From: Sinomonas sp. P10A9
GTDB taxonomy: Bacteria > Actinomycetota > Actinomycetes > Actinomycetales > Micrococcaceae
Direction of reading: 5' to 3'
Length of the DNA stretch: 64,000 nucleotides
Assembly (NCBI RefSeq): GCF_041022165.1
Contig: NZ_CP163302.1
Location: 3,658,001-3,722,000, forward strand
Every line of letters begins with the position of its first letter. The first letter of the stretch is position 1. Made by a program: the position numbers and the translations under genes. The notes below the pieces were generated by a model, which was not told the origin of the DNA, did not search any database, and was given only the letters and a program-made list of their open reading frames with translations. This document shows positions 20,346 to 28,779 of this stretch, one piece after another.

Positions 20346-20801
20346 ACTGACGAACGCGAGCGGGTCGATGCCTACCGGCTGCTCATGGCGGACGTGTACG
20401 AGCTGGCCTCGCTCAGCCGCCGCAGCAGCGACTCCGTCGCGGCTGCCCATGGCGTCACCGTCACCCAGTGGCACACCATGAGCGTGCTCTCAGGCGGTGA
20501 CGCCGCGGTGCCCGCGATCGCACGGCGGCTCGGCATCACCCGCCAGGCCGTCCAGCGCACGACGGATCAGCTCCTGGCCGCCGGCCACGTCCAAGCACTG
20601 CCGAACCCCGAGCACAGGGGATCGCCGCTGATTCGGCTGACCCGCAGCGGCCACAGCACACTTCGCAGGCTCTGGTCGGCAAGCGAAGGCCCACGGTCAG
20701 AAGCACTGCAAAGCATCCCCGCTGACCGACTTGCCTCAGCGCGCAGCACCCTGCGCGAAATCCTCGCGGCCATCGGAGACCCCCGCCCCAGCCGCATCTA
20801 A
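20337..20801 (+). CDS. MarR-family regulator, probably leaderless
   Basis: 154 residues with a MarR winged helix: VPAIARRLGITRQAVQRTTDQLLAAGHV (about 60-88), then wing residues PEHRGSPLIRLTRSG. The ATG lies within a 16-bp palindrome and 6 nt after a TAGAAT -10 box, so there is no room for a ribosome site. The gene likely represses itself and the divergent APC permease. An internal start further down would lose the dimerisation helix. Confidence 0.88.
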   Translation: MLSTDERERVDAYRLLMADVYELASLSRRSSDSVAAAHGVTVTQWHTMSVLSGGDAAVPAIARRLGITRQAVQRTTDQLLAAGHVQALPNPEHRGSPLIRLTRSGHSTLRRLWSASEGPRSEALQSIPADRLASARSTLREILAAIGDPRPSRI

Positions 20802-20960
20802 ACCCGTCGCGACCCACACCCCTCCCGCCAACTAAGGTGTCCAGGGCGTGAGCATCGCCATGATCAGATCGGAGTGGCGGACCTGGCGCGACTGGCTCCG
20901 GTTCCGGCCGCGGTGAGTCGGCCATCACCCGGTCCCGTCTGCGCGGTATCATGTGCTCGC
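20802..20960. other. Intergenic region before riboswitch, possible 22-codon ORF
   Basis: Apart from a -10-like TATCAT at 20945-20950, which suits a transcript start near the riboswitch, there is a 22-codon frame from GTG 20848 to TGA 20916 rich in Trp and Arg, with AAGGTG upstream. Too short to judge. Confidence 0.3.
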
Positions 20961-21139
20961 AAGGTGCCGTTCGTTAGCTGAGGCTCCTTCGCGGACACAA
21001 GCCAGCGACCCCCAACGTCGAGAGACGCCCCCGGTCAGGACAGGCTGCCCCGGGTTAAGGGGCAGCCCCGATTGGCTCCCTCCGGTCATCCCGGGGGGTC
21101 ACGACGCGAAGTGCCAAAGGCCTTACGAGGAAGGGCACC
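20961..21139 (+). ncRNA. M-box (ykoK) magnesium riboswitch
   Basis: Matches the M-box consensus in order: CGTTAGCTGAGGCTCC, GGACACAAGCC, AACGTCGAGAGACGCC, GGTCA...ACAGGCT and GTGCCAAAGGCCTTACGA. The outer stem is closed by GGTGCC (20961) with GGCACC (ending 21139). M-box RNAs bind Mg2+ and shut off downstream genes when magnesium is plentiful. A GGACCC/GGGTCC hairpin at 21275-21301 may belong to the switching region. The regulated gene is the NRAMP-family transporter at 21356. Confidence 0.92.
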
Positions 21140-21274
21140 CCGGGTGTTCGGCCCGGGGACCTCCGCCCAAGGCACGTGAAGACGAGCGCAGGAGGTGGCT
21201 GACCGTGTCCGACGGCGACAGTAGTACCTCTTCGCGTACCCCTGACTGAACCCAGCCCGTCTTCCCGCCCCGAG

Positions 21275-21301
21275 GGACCCAAACAGCCCGACCCAGGGTC
21301 C
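21275..21301 (+). promoter_or_regulatory. Hairpin in leader between M-box and transporter
   Basis: Stem GGACCC/GGGTCC with a 15-nt loop, 37 bp before the GGGAGGAAG ribosome site. Possible part of the riboswitch expression platform. The exact switching partner cannot be resolved by eye. Confidence 0.35.
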
Positions 21302-21355
21302 TTCGGTGTGCCGCTTCACAAGACCCCGGCCACTGCCGGGAGGAAGCAGGTCCCC

Positions 21356-23068
21356 ATGGCCAAGACTCCACGGACCCATGCCCGCGGTCCCGCACCCACT
21401 ACCCCGGCAGGCGCCTACGCCCCCGGGCCGGCCCCGGCCACCGGCGCCTATGCAGTGCTCGACTCTGCCCACCTCGGCGACATCCAGGGTGCCTTCGGCA
21501 CCATCCGCCTCGAGGACACCTCGGCCCCGCGCAGCTGGAGGACCCGGTTCAAGACCCTCCTGGCCATCATCGGCCCGGGCCTGATCGTCATGGTCGGGGA
21601 CAACGACGCCGGCGCGTTCGGAACCTACACCGAGGCCGGGCAGAACTACGGCACCAGCCTGCTGTGGACGCTCCTGCTCCTGGTCCCCGTCCTGTACGTC
21701 AACCAGGAGATGGTCCTGCGTCTGGGCGCGGTGACCGGCGTGGGCCACGCTCGGCTCATCCTCGAACGCTTCGGCCGGTTCTGGGGTGCATTCAGCGTGA
21801 TCGACCTGTTCATCCTCAACGCCCTCACGATCGTGACCGAGTTCATCGGCATCAGCATCGGCCTCTCGTACCTCGGCGTGCCCAAGATCCCCGGCGTCAT
21901 CGCTGCCGCGGTCGTGGTCGTCGGCGCGGCCAGCACCGGATCCTTCAAGACGTTCGAGCGGGTCTGCCTCACCCTCGTGGCAGGCTCGCTCCTGCTCGTG
22001 CCCGTGTTCTTCCTGGCAGGCCCGGACTATGGGCAGATGGCGCACGACCTCATCGCCCCGGGCCTCCCCGCCGGATCCAACATCGCGGACGTGACGCTGC
22101 TGATCATCGCGATCGTCGGCACGACCATCGCCCCATGGCAGCTGTTCTTCCAGCAGTCCTACGTCATCGACAAGCGCATCACCCCCCGCTACATGAAGTA
22201 CGAGAAGGTCGACCTGTGGCTGGGCATCGCCATCGTGATCCTCGGTGCCGCGGCCATCATCTCCTTCACGGCCTCCACCTTCGCCGGCAAGCCCGAGTTC
22301 GGCCAGTTCACCGACGCGGGTGGCGTCGCGGAGGGCCTGGGGACCTACGTGGGGCGTCTTGCCGGGATCCTGTTCGCCCTGGCGCTCATCGACGCCTCGA
22401 TCATCGGCGCCGCCGCCGTCGGCCTGTCCACTTCGTACGCGCTCGGCGACGTCCTGGGCCTGAAGCACTCCCTGCACCGCAAGGTCAGCGAGGCCAAGGG
22501 CTTCTACGCCGCGTTCGCCGGCATCATCCTCGTCTCCGCGGTCATCGTCATCATCCCCGGGAGCCCGCTGGGCCTGCTCACCGTCGGTGTCCAGGTCTTG
22601 GCCGGGGTGCTCCTGCCCTCCGCGACGCTGTTCCTCCTGCTGCTGTGCAACGACAGGCAGGTCATGGGCCCCTGGGTCAACGGCAGGGCGATGAACATCT
22701 TCACCTCCATCGTCATCGCGGTCCTCGTGATCCTCTCCGTCGTCCTGACCGCCGCCACCCTGTTCCCGGGCCTCGACGGCGACGCCATTATCGCCATCCT
22801 CGGCGGCGGGGCCCTGCTGGCCGTCCTCGCTGCCGCCGCCATCACCGCGCTGAGGATCCGCGCCAGGATGCAGGGCAGGACCACCCCGGAACCGGCCGTC
22901 GACCGGTCCCAGCGGCTCATGTGGCGCATGCCCCCGCTCGCACTCCTGGAACGCCCGCAGCTCTCCCTGACCCGCCGGGTGGGCCTGGGAGTCCTTTGGG
23001 CATACCTGATCCTCGCAATGGCCCTCGTCGTCGTCCGTGTCGTCCAACTGGCCTTGGGCGCCCCCTGA
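21356..23068 (+). CDS. NRAMP-family divalent metal transporter, probably Mg2+ (NRMT-like)
   Basis: Membrane transporter of 570 residues with 11-12 membrane segments. The ATG at 21356 follows GGGAGGAAG; a GTG 48 bp upstream is less likely. Classical NRAMP Mn/Fe carriers have DPGN in TM1 and MPH in TM6. Here TM1 reads GDNDAGAFGTYTEAG (about residue 81) and TM6 reads TIAPWQLFFQQS (about 258), so the metal-ligating Met and His positions are replaced. Such changes mark the NRAMP-related magnesium transporters. The M-box upstream and the MgtE_N/CBS gene downstream both support magnesium. Automatic annotation as MntH would probably be wrong. Confidence 0.85.
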   Translation: MAKTPRTHARGPAPTTPAGAYAPGPAPATGAYAVLDSAHLGDIQGAFGTIRLEDTSAPRSWRTRFKTLLAIIGPGLIVMVGDNDAGAFGTYTEAGQNYGTSLLWTLLLLVPVLYVNQEMVLRLGAVTGVGHARLILERFGRFWGAFSVIDLFILNALTIVTEFIGISIGLSYLGVPKIPGVIAAAVVVVGAASTGSFKTFERVCLTLVAGSLLLVPVFFLAGPDYGQMAHDLIAPGLPAGSNIADVTLLIIAIVGTTIAPWQLFFQQSYVIDKRITPRYMKYEKVDLWLGIAIVILGAAAIISFTASTFAGKPEFGQFTDAGGVAEGLGTYVGRLAGILFALALIDASIIGAAAVGLSTSYALGDVLGLKHSLHRKVSEAKGFYAAFAGIILVSAVIVIIPGSPLGLLTVGVQVLAGVLLPSATLFLLLLCNDRQVMGPWVNGRAMNIFTSIVIAVLVILSVVLTAATLFPGLDGDAIIAILGGGALLAVLAAAAITALRIRARMQGRTTPEPAVDRSQRLMWRMPPLALLERPQLSLTRRVGLGVLWAYLILAMALVVVRVVQLALGAP

Positions 23069-23149
23069 CCCCGAATCCCCACTCCCGAAGACGCCCTGGT
23101 CTGGCGTACAGTCGCCTCGAGACCCCGGTGTGCACCGAAAGGCCCCCCG

Positions 23150-24409
23150 ATGACCGTCGCAACGGCAACCCTCTCCCTCTCCGCCCTGCTGCGCCAGCCC
23201 GTCACCGACTCCGACGGGCGCCGCATGGGCGCCCTGGCCGACCTGATCGTCCACCTACGGCATGACGGCTACCCGCGCGTGACCGGCCTCGTGTTAGCCG
23301 TCGGCAGCGCCCGAGTCTTCGTCTCCGCCGCCGACCTCGCCGCGCTCGCACCCGAGCGCGTCCAGCTCGCCGTCAGCAGCGTGGACGTGCGCGAGTTCCG
23401 ACGCCGCGAGGGCGAAGTCCTGCTCTCCGAAGACGTCCTCGGACACCGCCTCATCGACCTCTCCCGCGTCGCCTTCGTCAAGGCCTACGACGTCCAGCTC
23501 ACCCAAGTCCTCGACGGTTGGGCCGCCACAGGACTCGACGTGCACCGCCGCCGCTGGCTCAGCCTCGGCCCCCGCCACGCTGCCCACCCGCCCCGGGACT
23601 GGAAGGACTTCGAACCCCTCATCGGCCACGCCGAATCCGCCCAGGTCCGGGCCGTCACCGGACGGATCCCCGAGCTCAAGCCCGCCCAGATCGCCGACAT
23701 CATCGAGGAGGCCACCGGTGACGAGCAGGACGAACTCCTAGCCCAGGTCCACGAAGACCCCGAGCTGGAGGCAGACGTCTTCGAAGAGCTCGACGAGAAC
23801 TCCAAGTCGGGGCTCTTCCGGGACCGCTCCGACGCCGAAGTCGCCGAAGTCCTAGGCCGAATGCAGGCCGACGACGCGGCCGACGCCCTCATGGACCTGC
23901 CACAGGAACGGCGCAGCCCCGTGCTCCAGGCCCTCCCCGAGCCCCAGCGCACACGCGTCCACCGGCTTCTCGGCTACCACGACCTCACCGCCGGCGGGCT
24001 CATGGGCACCGACTTCCTCGCCCTACCGGCCACTGCCACAGCCGCGGACGCACTCGCCGCCGTCGGCGCCGCCAATACGCTCCAGCCCCAAGCCCTCGTC
24101 ATGCTCTATACCCTGGCACCGGACGGGACCCTCGACGGCGCACTCAGCCTCCCCCAAGCCGTCCAGGCCGACCCTAGCCAGACCCTCGCGGAGCTCGCAG
24201 ACACCGACGTCGTGGTCGCCTCTCCCGGAGACGACGTCATCGACGTCACGACCCGCATGGCCGACTTCAACCTGCTAGCCCTGCCCGTGGTCTCCGAAGG
24301 CCGGCGCCTCATCGGCGTCATCACCGTCGACGACGCGCTCGAGGCCGCCATCCCCGAAGACTGGTCACGCCGCGAAACAGACCACCACGACACCGGCTCT
24401 GAGCCCTGA
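23150..24409 (+). CDS. PRC-barrel / MgtE_N / CBS soluble protein linked to NRAMP transporter
   Basis: 419-residue protein without membrane segments. Two PRC-barrel-like parts (about 10-75 and 85-150) precede an MgtE intracellular N domain (about 170-275; KPAQIADIIEEATGDEQDELLAQVHEDPELEADVFEELDE and AEVLGRMQADDAADALMDL). A CBS pair (about 285-410) ends with LLALPVVSEGRRLIGVITVDD. It has the cytosolic magnesium-sensing parts of MgtE but no channel domain. It begins 81 bp after the transporter stop in the same direction, so it is probably a regulatory partner of the transporter (inference). Confidence 0.85.
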   Translation: MTVATATLSLSALLRQPVTDSDGRRMGALADLIVHLRHDGYPRVTGLVLAVGSARVFVSAADLAALAPERVQLAVSSVDVREFRRREGEVLLSEDVLGHRLIDLSRVAFVKAYDVQLTQVLDGWAATGLDVHRRRWLSLGPRHAAHPPRDWKDFEPLIGHAESAQVRAVTGRIPELKPAQIADIIEEATGDEQDELLAQVHEDPELEADVFEELDENSKSGLFRDRSDAEVAEVLGRMQADDAADALMDLPQERRSPVLQALPEPQRTRVHRLLGYHDLTAGGLMGTDFLALPATATAADALAAVGAANTLQPQALVMLYTLAPDGTLDGALSLPQAVQADPSQTLAELADTDVVVASPGDDVIDVTTRMADFNLLALPVVSEGRRLIGVITVDDALEAAIPEDWSRRETDHHDTGSEP

Positions 24410-24486
24410 GCTCCAGGGGCGCAGAGGGGCCAAAGCAGCCTCTGGTGCGAGTTCTCGAGGTCCCCTGCACGCCCAGCCGACGTCAT

Positions 24487-24909
24487 TCAGGAGTCGGTTG
24501 GGGTGTCTGGGCTGATGAAGTCGGTGTGCTCGTGGATGACCTTCCACTCGCCGTCCTCGCGGCGGAAGACACTGGTGGCGCGGAGGGCGAAGGGGCGGGG
24601 CTCGCCGCCGTCGATCGTGCCGACGAAGCGCACGACCGCCGCGGTGTAGGCCATGTCCCCCACGACATCGGAGGCCATGAGCTCGACGGTGACGTCATGG
24701 CCTCCCGCGAGCCGTGCGGCGACGCGTCGGAACGTCGGTTCCAGACGATCCCAGCCTGTGGCCGAGACGCCGACAGCGCCGAAGAGGCTCACCGGGTCCC
24801 GATGGGACCACATGGCGATGCGGTGTGACGGGTCGCCGACGGCGAGGGCGGCCTCGGCAGCGTGGAGGGCAGGCCCGGCCCAGCTGAGGAACTCGTCTTG
24901 CGGATCCAT
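24487..24909 (-). CDS. SnoaL/NTF2-like protein
   Basis: 140 residues, start MDPQDEFLSW at 24907-24909 with GAGGAGGGGACC upstream. A compact NTF2-like cone fold is suggested by the alternation of strands and the C-terminal RREDGEWKVIHEHTDFI, common in SnoaL-like and DUF4440 proteins. No catalytic role can be assigned. Convergent with the MgtE_N gene. Confidence 0.7.
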   Translation of the reverse strand: MDPQDEFLSWAGPALHAAEAALAVGDPSHRIAMWSHRDPVSLFGAVGVSATGWDRLEPTFRRVAARLAGGHDVTVELMASDVVGDMAYTAAVVRFVGTIDGGEPRPFALRATSVFRREDGEWKVIHEHTDFISPDTPTDS

Positions 24910-25133
24910 GGTCCCCTCCTCGTGCAGCCCCTTCAGCATAGGACCGCGCGGAGGTCTCCGGCTACTGTGGTTCACAGCCCTGGAGGTCCCGACCGGCTGC
25001 GTCACGGGGTTCGCTATCTCGCAGAACATCGGCCTCTCCCGCCGCGGCGGGGCTGCCAACATGAATGGGCAGAAAGCCCCACCGAGCACCGCCCCTGCGC
25101 CCTCGCGCCGGGCGGCCGGGGCACCTCAGTCGC

Positions 25134-25967
25134 TCATTTGGCCTTGGGTTCCTTGCCCATGGAGTGGAAGAGCTGGGTGGAGGAGAGGGCGTTGAAGGGC
25201 ATGGGGATGTTGTGCTCGAGGCCCTTGAGGTGGGCGGCCTTGAGGTCCTTCAGGAGCACGGCGAGGGCCGTGTCCGCGGTCCATTCGGAGACGGAGTCCC
25301 AGTTCCGGGCGACCCAGCTGTCCCCGGTGCTGGCCTTGAACAGGTTCAGCAGCTCGTCCTGGGGCAGGCTGTAGTGCGCACCGAACGTGAGCCCTTCGGC
25401 CACGGCGTTCATGGTGATGCCCAGGACGAGGTTGTTGACCAGCTTCGCTGCCTGGCTGTTGCCCGGCTGGGCGCCGTAGTAGAACACGTTCGAGCCGACG
25501 GCGTCGAAGTAGGGCCGGGCGGCGGCTACGGTCTGCTGGGCACCGGAGGTCATGATCGAGAGGGTGCCGGCCTGGGCGCCGGTGGCGCCGCCGCTGACGG
25601 CTGCGGCGATGAGCTTGACGTCCCCGGCGGCCTCGACCTTCTGGCCGAGCTCGTTCATCGTGTCGGGGTCCAGGGTGCTCATGACGATGATCGTCAGGCC
25701 CTTCGGGCCGGCGGAGAGGAGCCCGTCCTCGCCGAGGATGACGTCCAGGTTCTGGGCGTAGTCGCGGACCATCGAGATGACGGTGTCCTCGGCCTGCGCG
25801 GCGACGTCCTTCAGGCCCGCGGCGATCGTGATGCCGGCGGCCCTGGCCTTGACGCGGCTGCCCTCGAAGGCGTCGTAGCCGATCACCTCGAAACCGGCCC
25901 TGTTCAGGTTCACTGCCATGGGAAGTCCCATGGTCCCCAGCCCGACGAAACCGATTCTCTTGCTCAT
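25134..25967 (-). CDS. 3-hydroxyisobutyrate dehydrogenase-family oxidoreductase
   Basis: NAD(P)-dependent beta-hydroxyacid dehydrogenase of 277 residues. Rossmann motif GFVGLGTMGLPMAVNL at the N-terminus; substrate loop AAVSGGATGAQAGTLSIM; catalytic lysine in NSQAAKLVNNLV. Likely substrates are small 3-hydroxyacids (3-hydroxyisobutyrate, tartronate semialdehyde or similar); the exact one is unknown. It starts 14 bp after the upstream CMD-family gene, forming a two-gene operon under a 26-bp palindrome next to a TetR gene. Confidence 0.85.
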   Translation of the reverse strand: MSKRIGFVGLGTMGLPMAVNLNRAGFEVIGYDAFEGSRVKARAAGITIAAGLKDVAAQAEDTVISMVRDYAQNLDVILGEDGLLSAGPKGLTIIVMSTLDPDTMNELGQKVEAAGDVKLIAAAVSGGATGAQAGTLSIMTSGAQQTVAAARPYFDAVGSNVFYYGAQPGNSQAAKLVNNLVLGITMNAVAEGLTFGAHYSLPQDELLNLFKASTGDSWVARNWDSVSEWTADTALAVLLKDLKAAHLKGLEHNIPMPFNALSSTQLFHSMGKEPKAK

Positions 25968-25981
25968 GATGAGGTCCCTTC

Positions 25982-26395
25982 CTAGTTCGCGTTCGACGCC
26001 GGGGTGATGCCGCGCTCTTCCATGACCTGCCTGAGGAGGGTCAGTGCGTTCAGGACACGGGGGAAACCGACGTAGGGGAGAAGGTGGATCAGTGTGCCCA
26101 CGATCTTCTCCTTGGTCAGGCCTACGTTGAAGCCGGTGTTGATGTGGAGCTTCAGCTGGGGCTCCGTCCCGAGGGCCACCAGGGTGGAGATCGTGACCAT
26201 CGTCTGTTCCTGCTGGGTCAGCGATGTCCGCGAGTAGATGTCCCCGAAGGCGAAGGAGACGATGTAGTCCGCCAGGTGCGGGTCAAGGTCCTTGTACGAC
26301 TCGACCAGCTTGGCGTGGTCGAACGTATTCGAGTGCTCGGTTGAGACGAGCTCCATCATGCGGTCCATGCCGCGCTGATATCGGTCTACAGCCAT
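25982..26395 (-). CDS. Carboxymuconolactone decarboxylase-family protein
   Basis: 137 residues, ATG at 26393-26395 after AAGGAG. The all-helical CMD/AhpD fold is indicated by LDPHLADYIVSFAFGDIYSR and LTQQEQTMVTISTLVALG, with the C-terminal helix pair VGTLIHLLPYVGFPRVLNAL. The AhpD-type CxxC pair is absent, so a peroxidase role is unlikely; a decarboxylase or isomerase-like role is possible. Upstream partner of the hydroxyacid dehydrogenase. Confidence 0.82.
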   Translation of the reverse strand: MAVDRYQRGMDRMMELVSTEHSNTFDHAKLVESYKDLDPHLADYIVSFAFGDIYSRTSLTQQEQTMVTISTLVALGTEPQLKLHINTGFNVGLTKEKIVGTLIHLLPYVGFPRVLNALTLLRQVMEERGITPASNAN

Positions 26396-26444
26396 CGTGG
26401 GCTCCTTCGCTGTGCTGTTTGCAACGCCGGTCGCGTTCCGATAG

Positions 26445-26470
26445 ATTGAAACGCTACGTTGCGTTTCAAT
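26445..26470. promoter_or_regulatory. 26-bp TetR operator between CMD operon and TetR gene
   Basis: Perfect 10-bp arms ATTGAAACGC and GCGTTTCAAT separated by TACGTT, 50 bp upstream of the CMD gene and 37 bp upstream of the TetR gene. Placed to repress both directions. Confidence 0.85.
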
Positions 26471-26507
26471 AGTAGCACCGAATCGCCTGCCGTGGTAGGG
26501 GTATAGC

Positions 26508-27143
26508 GTGGTGACTGATTCGATAGCGGAGGACCCGAGCCCGACGACGGCGTCCGGACACGACAAGCGGCGCGCGCGGACCGAGCGCTCCGTCCTGGAT
26601 GCCACTCGCGCCGTGCTCGGCGAGGCCGGCTTCGCCGGGCTGACGGTCGAAGGGGTGGCGGCCCGGGCCGGCGTCGCCAAGACGACGATCTACCGCCGGC
26701 ATCGGTCCAAGACCGACCTCGCACTCGCACTGCTCCTGGAGATGGTGGGAGAGGTGAGCACTCGCCCCTACACCAAGGACACCGCGGCGGAGCTCGTAGC
26801 GCTGGTCGACAAGACCGTCGAGCTCATGCAGACCACCGTGATGGGGTTGATCATGAAGGGCCTGGTCTCCGAGGTCGCTGCCGATCCGCAGCTCGCCGAG
26901 GTCTACCGGGGGCAGGTCGTCACCCGTCGGCAGGCGGACGTCACCGAGCTTGTCGAGCGCGGCAAAGCCCGCGGGGAGCTCAGGGAAGACCTCGACCCCG
27001 AGACGGTCACGGACCTCCTCCTCGGGCCCATCTACTACCGGTTCTTCCTCAGCGGATCTCCCATGGACGGCACTTTCGGAAGGCGCCTGATAGCGGCGCT
27101 CCTTCCGTCACTGGCCCCGGCCGGGCAGACCAGCAACGGCTGA
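26508..27143 (+). CDS. TetR-family regulator
   Basis: 211 residues. HTH region about 25-70 with LTVEGVAARAGVAKTTIYRRHRSKTDLALAL and a TetR_C-type ligand domain with the pattern TVTDLLLGPIYYRFFLSG. GTG start at 26508, or the next codon, also GTG, at 26511. Divergent from the CMD/dehydrogenase pair with the 26-bp palindrome between them, so probably their repressor. The inducer is unknown. Confidence 0.86.
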   Translation: MVTDSIAEDPSPTTASGHDKRRARTERSVLDATRAVLGEAGFAGLTVEGVAARAGVAKTTIYRRHRSKTDLALALLLEMVGEVSTRPYTKDTAAELVALVDKTVELMQTTVMGLIMKGLVSEVAADPQLAEVYRGQVVTRRQADVTELVERGKARGELREDLDPETVTDLLLGPIYYRFFLSGSPMDGTFGRRLIAALLPSLAPAGQTSNG

Positions 27144-27191
27144 TCCGGCCCGGCCAGCTGGACGCATGCGGCCAACCGCCCGGGCCGGATC
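27142..27191. terminator. Bidirectional terminator hairpin
   Basis: Perfect 12-bp arms GATCCGGCCCGG / CCGGGCCGGATC, 26-nt loop, overlapping the TetR stop and lying before the convergent MFS gene stop. Confidence 0.65.
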
Positions 27192-27200
27192 CCGTGACTG

Positions 27201-28535
27201 TCAGCGTCCGGCGCCCTGCGCATAGAGCGTCGCCGATGTGCGGTACGGATGGTCCAGTTCGTCGATCGGAGTGAACGCGGTTTCCCTCATGAAGTAGACC
27301 GCCACTGAGGCGATCACCATGACCCCGGCGGCACCGGCCGCGACAGGAACCCAACCGAACGAGCCCTCCCCCACGATGAGGGCCGCGATCATGGGCGCGA
27401 AACCGGCCAGCAGATTGCCGATCTGATTGCCGACGGCCATGCCGGAGTAGCGCACGGTGCCGGCGAACTGCTCAGCGTAGAACGCAGGCCAGACGCCGTT
27501 GTAGGCCGAGAAGAAGAGCGTCATGTTGACGAAGGCGACCACGAAGATCAGCAGCAGGCTGTGCGACGTGATGGCCATGAAGTAGAGCGGAAGTGTCAGC
27601 GCACAACCGACGGCCGAGGTGATCATCAGGGGCCGGCGGCCGTACTTGTCGGCGAGTTTCGCCGCGAGCGGGAGCGTGAACATCGAGAGGCCGATGGTGA
27701 CTGCGTTGATGGTGAGCATCGCGGCACGGTCGATCCCGGCCGTAGTGGTCGCATAGCTGAGGATGAAGACGGTGAAGAGCGACTGGAAGATCGCGATGGT
27801 CGTCGCGAGGGCCACACGGACGACGTCGAGGGGTTGGTGCCGCAAGACCTCAACGATCGGCCTGCCCTGAACCTCATTGTTCGTCCTGGCCTCCTCGAAC
27901 GTCGGCGTCTCGTGGAGGGTGTTCCGCACGAAGATCGTCACCGCCGTGACCACGATGGAGAGCAGGAAGGGCACCCGCCAGCCCCACGAGTACAGGGCCT
28001 CCTGCGGAAGGGTCGCGACGGGCAGGAAGACCACCGTCGCGAGGACCATGCCGAGGGCGTAGCCCACCATGACGAAGCTCGAGAAGAATCCGCGGCGGCC
28101 CTCGGGCGAATGCTCAAGGGTCAGCACCGACGCGCCAGCGCTCTCTGCTCCCGCCGAGAACCCCTGAAGGAGGCGGCAGACTGTGAGCAGGACCGGCGCC
28201 CCGATGCCGATCGCGTCGTAGGTCGGCAGGAACCCGATGGCCAAGGACACCAGGCCCATGAGCATCACGGTGAAGAGCAGCGCCTTCTTGCGGCCGATCC
28301 TGTCGCCGAAGTGGCCCATCACGACCGCACCGAGAGGCCGTGCCGCGTAGCCGATACCGAACGTGCCGAAGGCGGCGACCACGCCGGCGGTGGGATCCAG
28401 CTTGGGAAAGAAGAGCGCGTTGAAGACGAGGGCGGCCGCCGAGCCGTAGATGAAGAAGTCGTAGTACTCGAGGGCGCTGCCAAGAAGCGAGGCAATGGCC
28501 GCCTTCTTGGGAGTCCGCTGGTGGGTAGTCTGCAC
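27201..28535 (-). CDS. MFS transporter, metabolite:H+ symporter (ShiA/ProP-like) type
   Basis: Importer of 444 residues with 12 membrane segments. Typical MHS features: ASLLGSALEYYDFFIYGSAAALVF at TM1, the loop GHFGDRIGRKKALL between TM2 and TM3, and KYGRRPLM in the second half. MHS carriers take up carboxylates and similar organic acids. The operator GGTGTTCC-N5-GGAACACC lies 161 bp upstream and is shared with the Baeyer-Villiger operon, so this probably brings in the cluster's substrate or an acid intermediate (inference). Confidence 0.86.
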   Translation of the reverse strand: MQTTHQRTPKKAAIASLLGSALEYYDFFIYGSAAALVFNALFFPKLDPTAGVVAAFGTFGIGYAARPLGAVVMGHFGDRIGRKKALLFTVMLMGLVSLAIGFLPTYDAIGIGAPVLLTVCRLLQGFSAGAESAGASVLTLEHSPEGRRGFFSSFVMVGYALGMVLATVVFLPVATLPQEALYSWGWRVPFLLSIVVTAVTIFVRNTLHETPTFEEARTNNEVQGRPIVEVLRHQPLDVVRVALATTIAIFQSLFTVFILSYATTTAGIDRAAMLTINAVTIGLSMFTLPLAAKLADKYGRRPLMITSAVGCALTLPLYFMAITSHSLLLIFVVAFVNMTLFFSAYNGVWPAFYAEQFAGTVRYSGMAVGNQIGNLLAGFAPMIAALIVGEGSFGWVPVAAGAAGVMVIASVAVYFMRETAFTPIDELDHPYRTSATLYAQGAGR

Positions 28536-28695
28536 GGTGGTTTACCTGCCTTGTCGAATCAGGTCTCTGAGGCTCCGTTGCCGCAAGGAGACGCGAAGGG
28601 GTGAGGGCGATGGTTGGCAAAGGCCGAAGGGCGACCGCCATCAGCTGATGGCTACCAGGTCCGACAACCACGGTAGGGGTGTGACCTGCGCAACA

Positions 28696-28716
28696 GGTGT
28701 TCCAGAATGGAACACC
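28696..28716. promoter_or_regulatory. Operator of AcoR-like regulator, importer side
   Basis: GGTGTTCC-AGAAT-GGAACACC, perfect 8-bp arms. Identical arms and spacing occur at 30777-30797. Confidence 0.85.
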
Positions 28717-28779
28717 GATCGACGCCCGCGCATTGATACCGGAAGCCTAGGAATTCCGCCGACTGGGGTATGAATCCGG

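Noticed and set aside
21356..23068. MntH manganese transporter
   Set aside because: NRAMP fold, but metal-binding motifs differ and an M-box precedes it; magnesium fits better.
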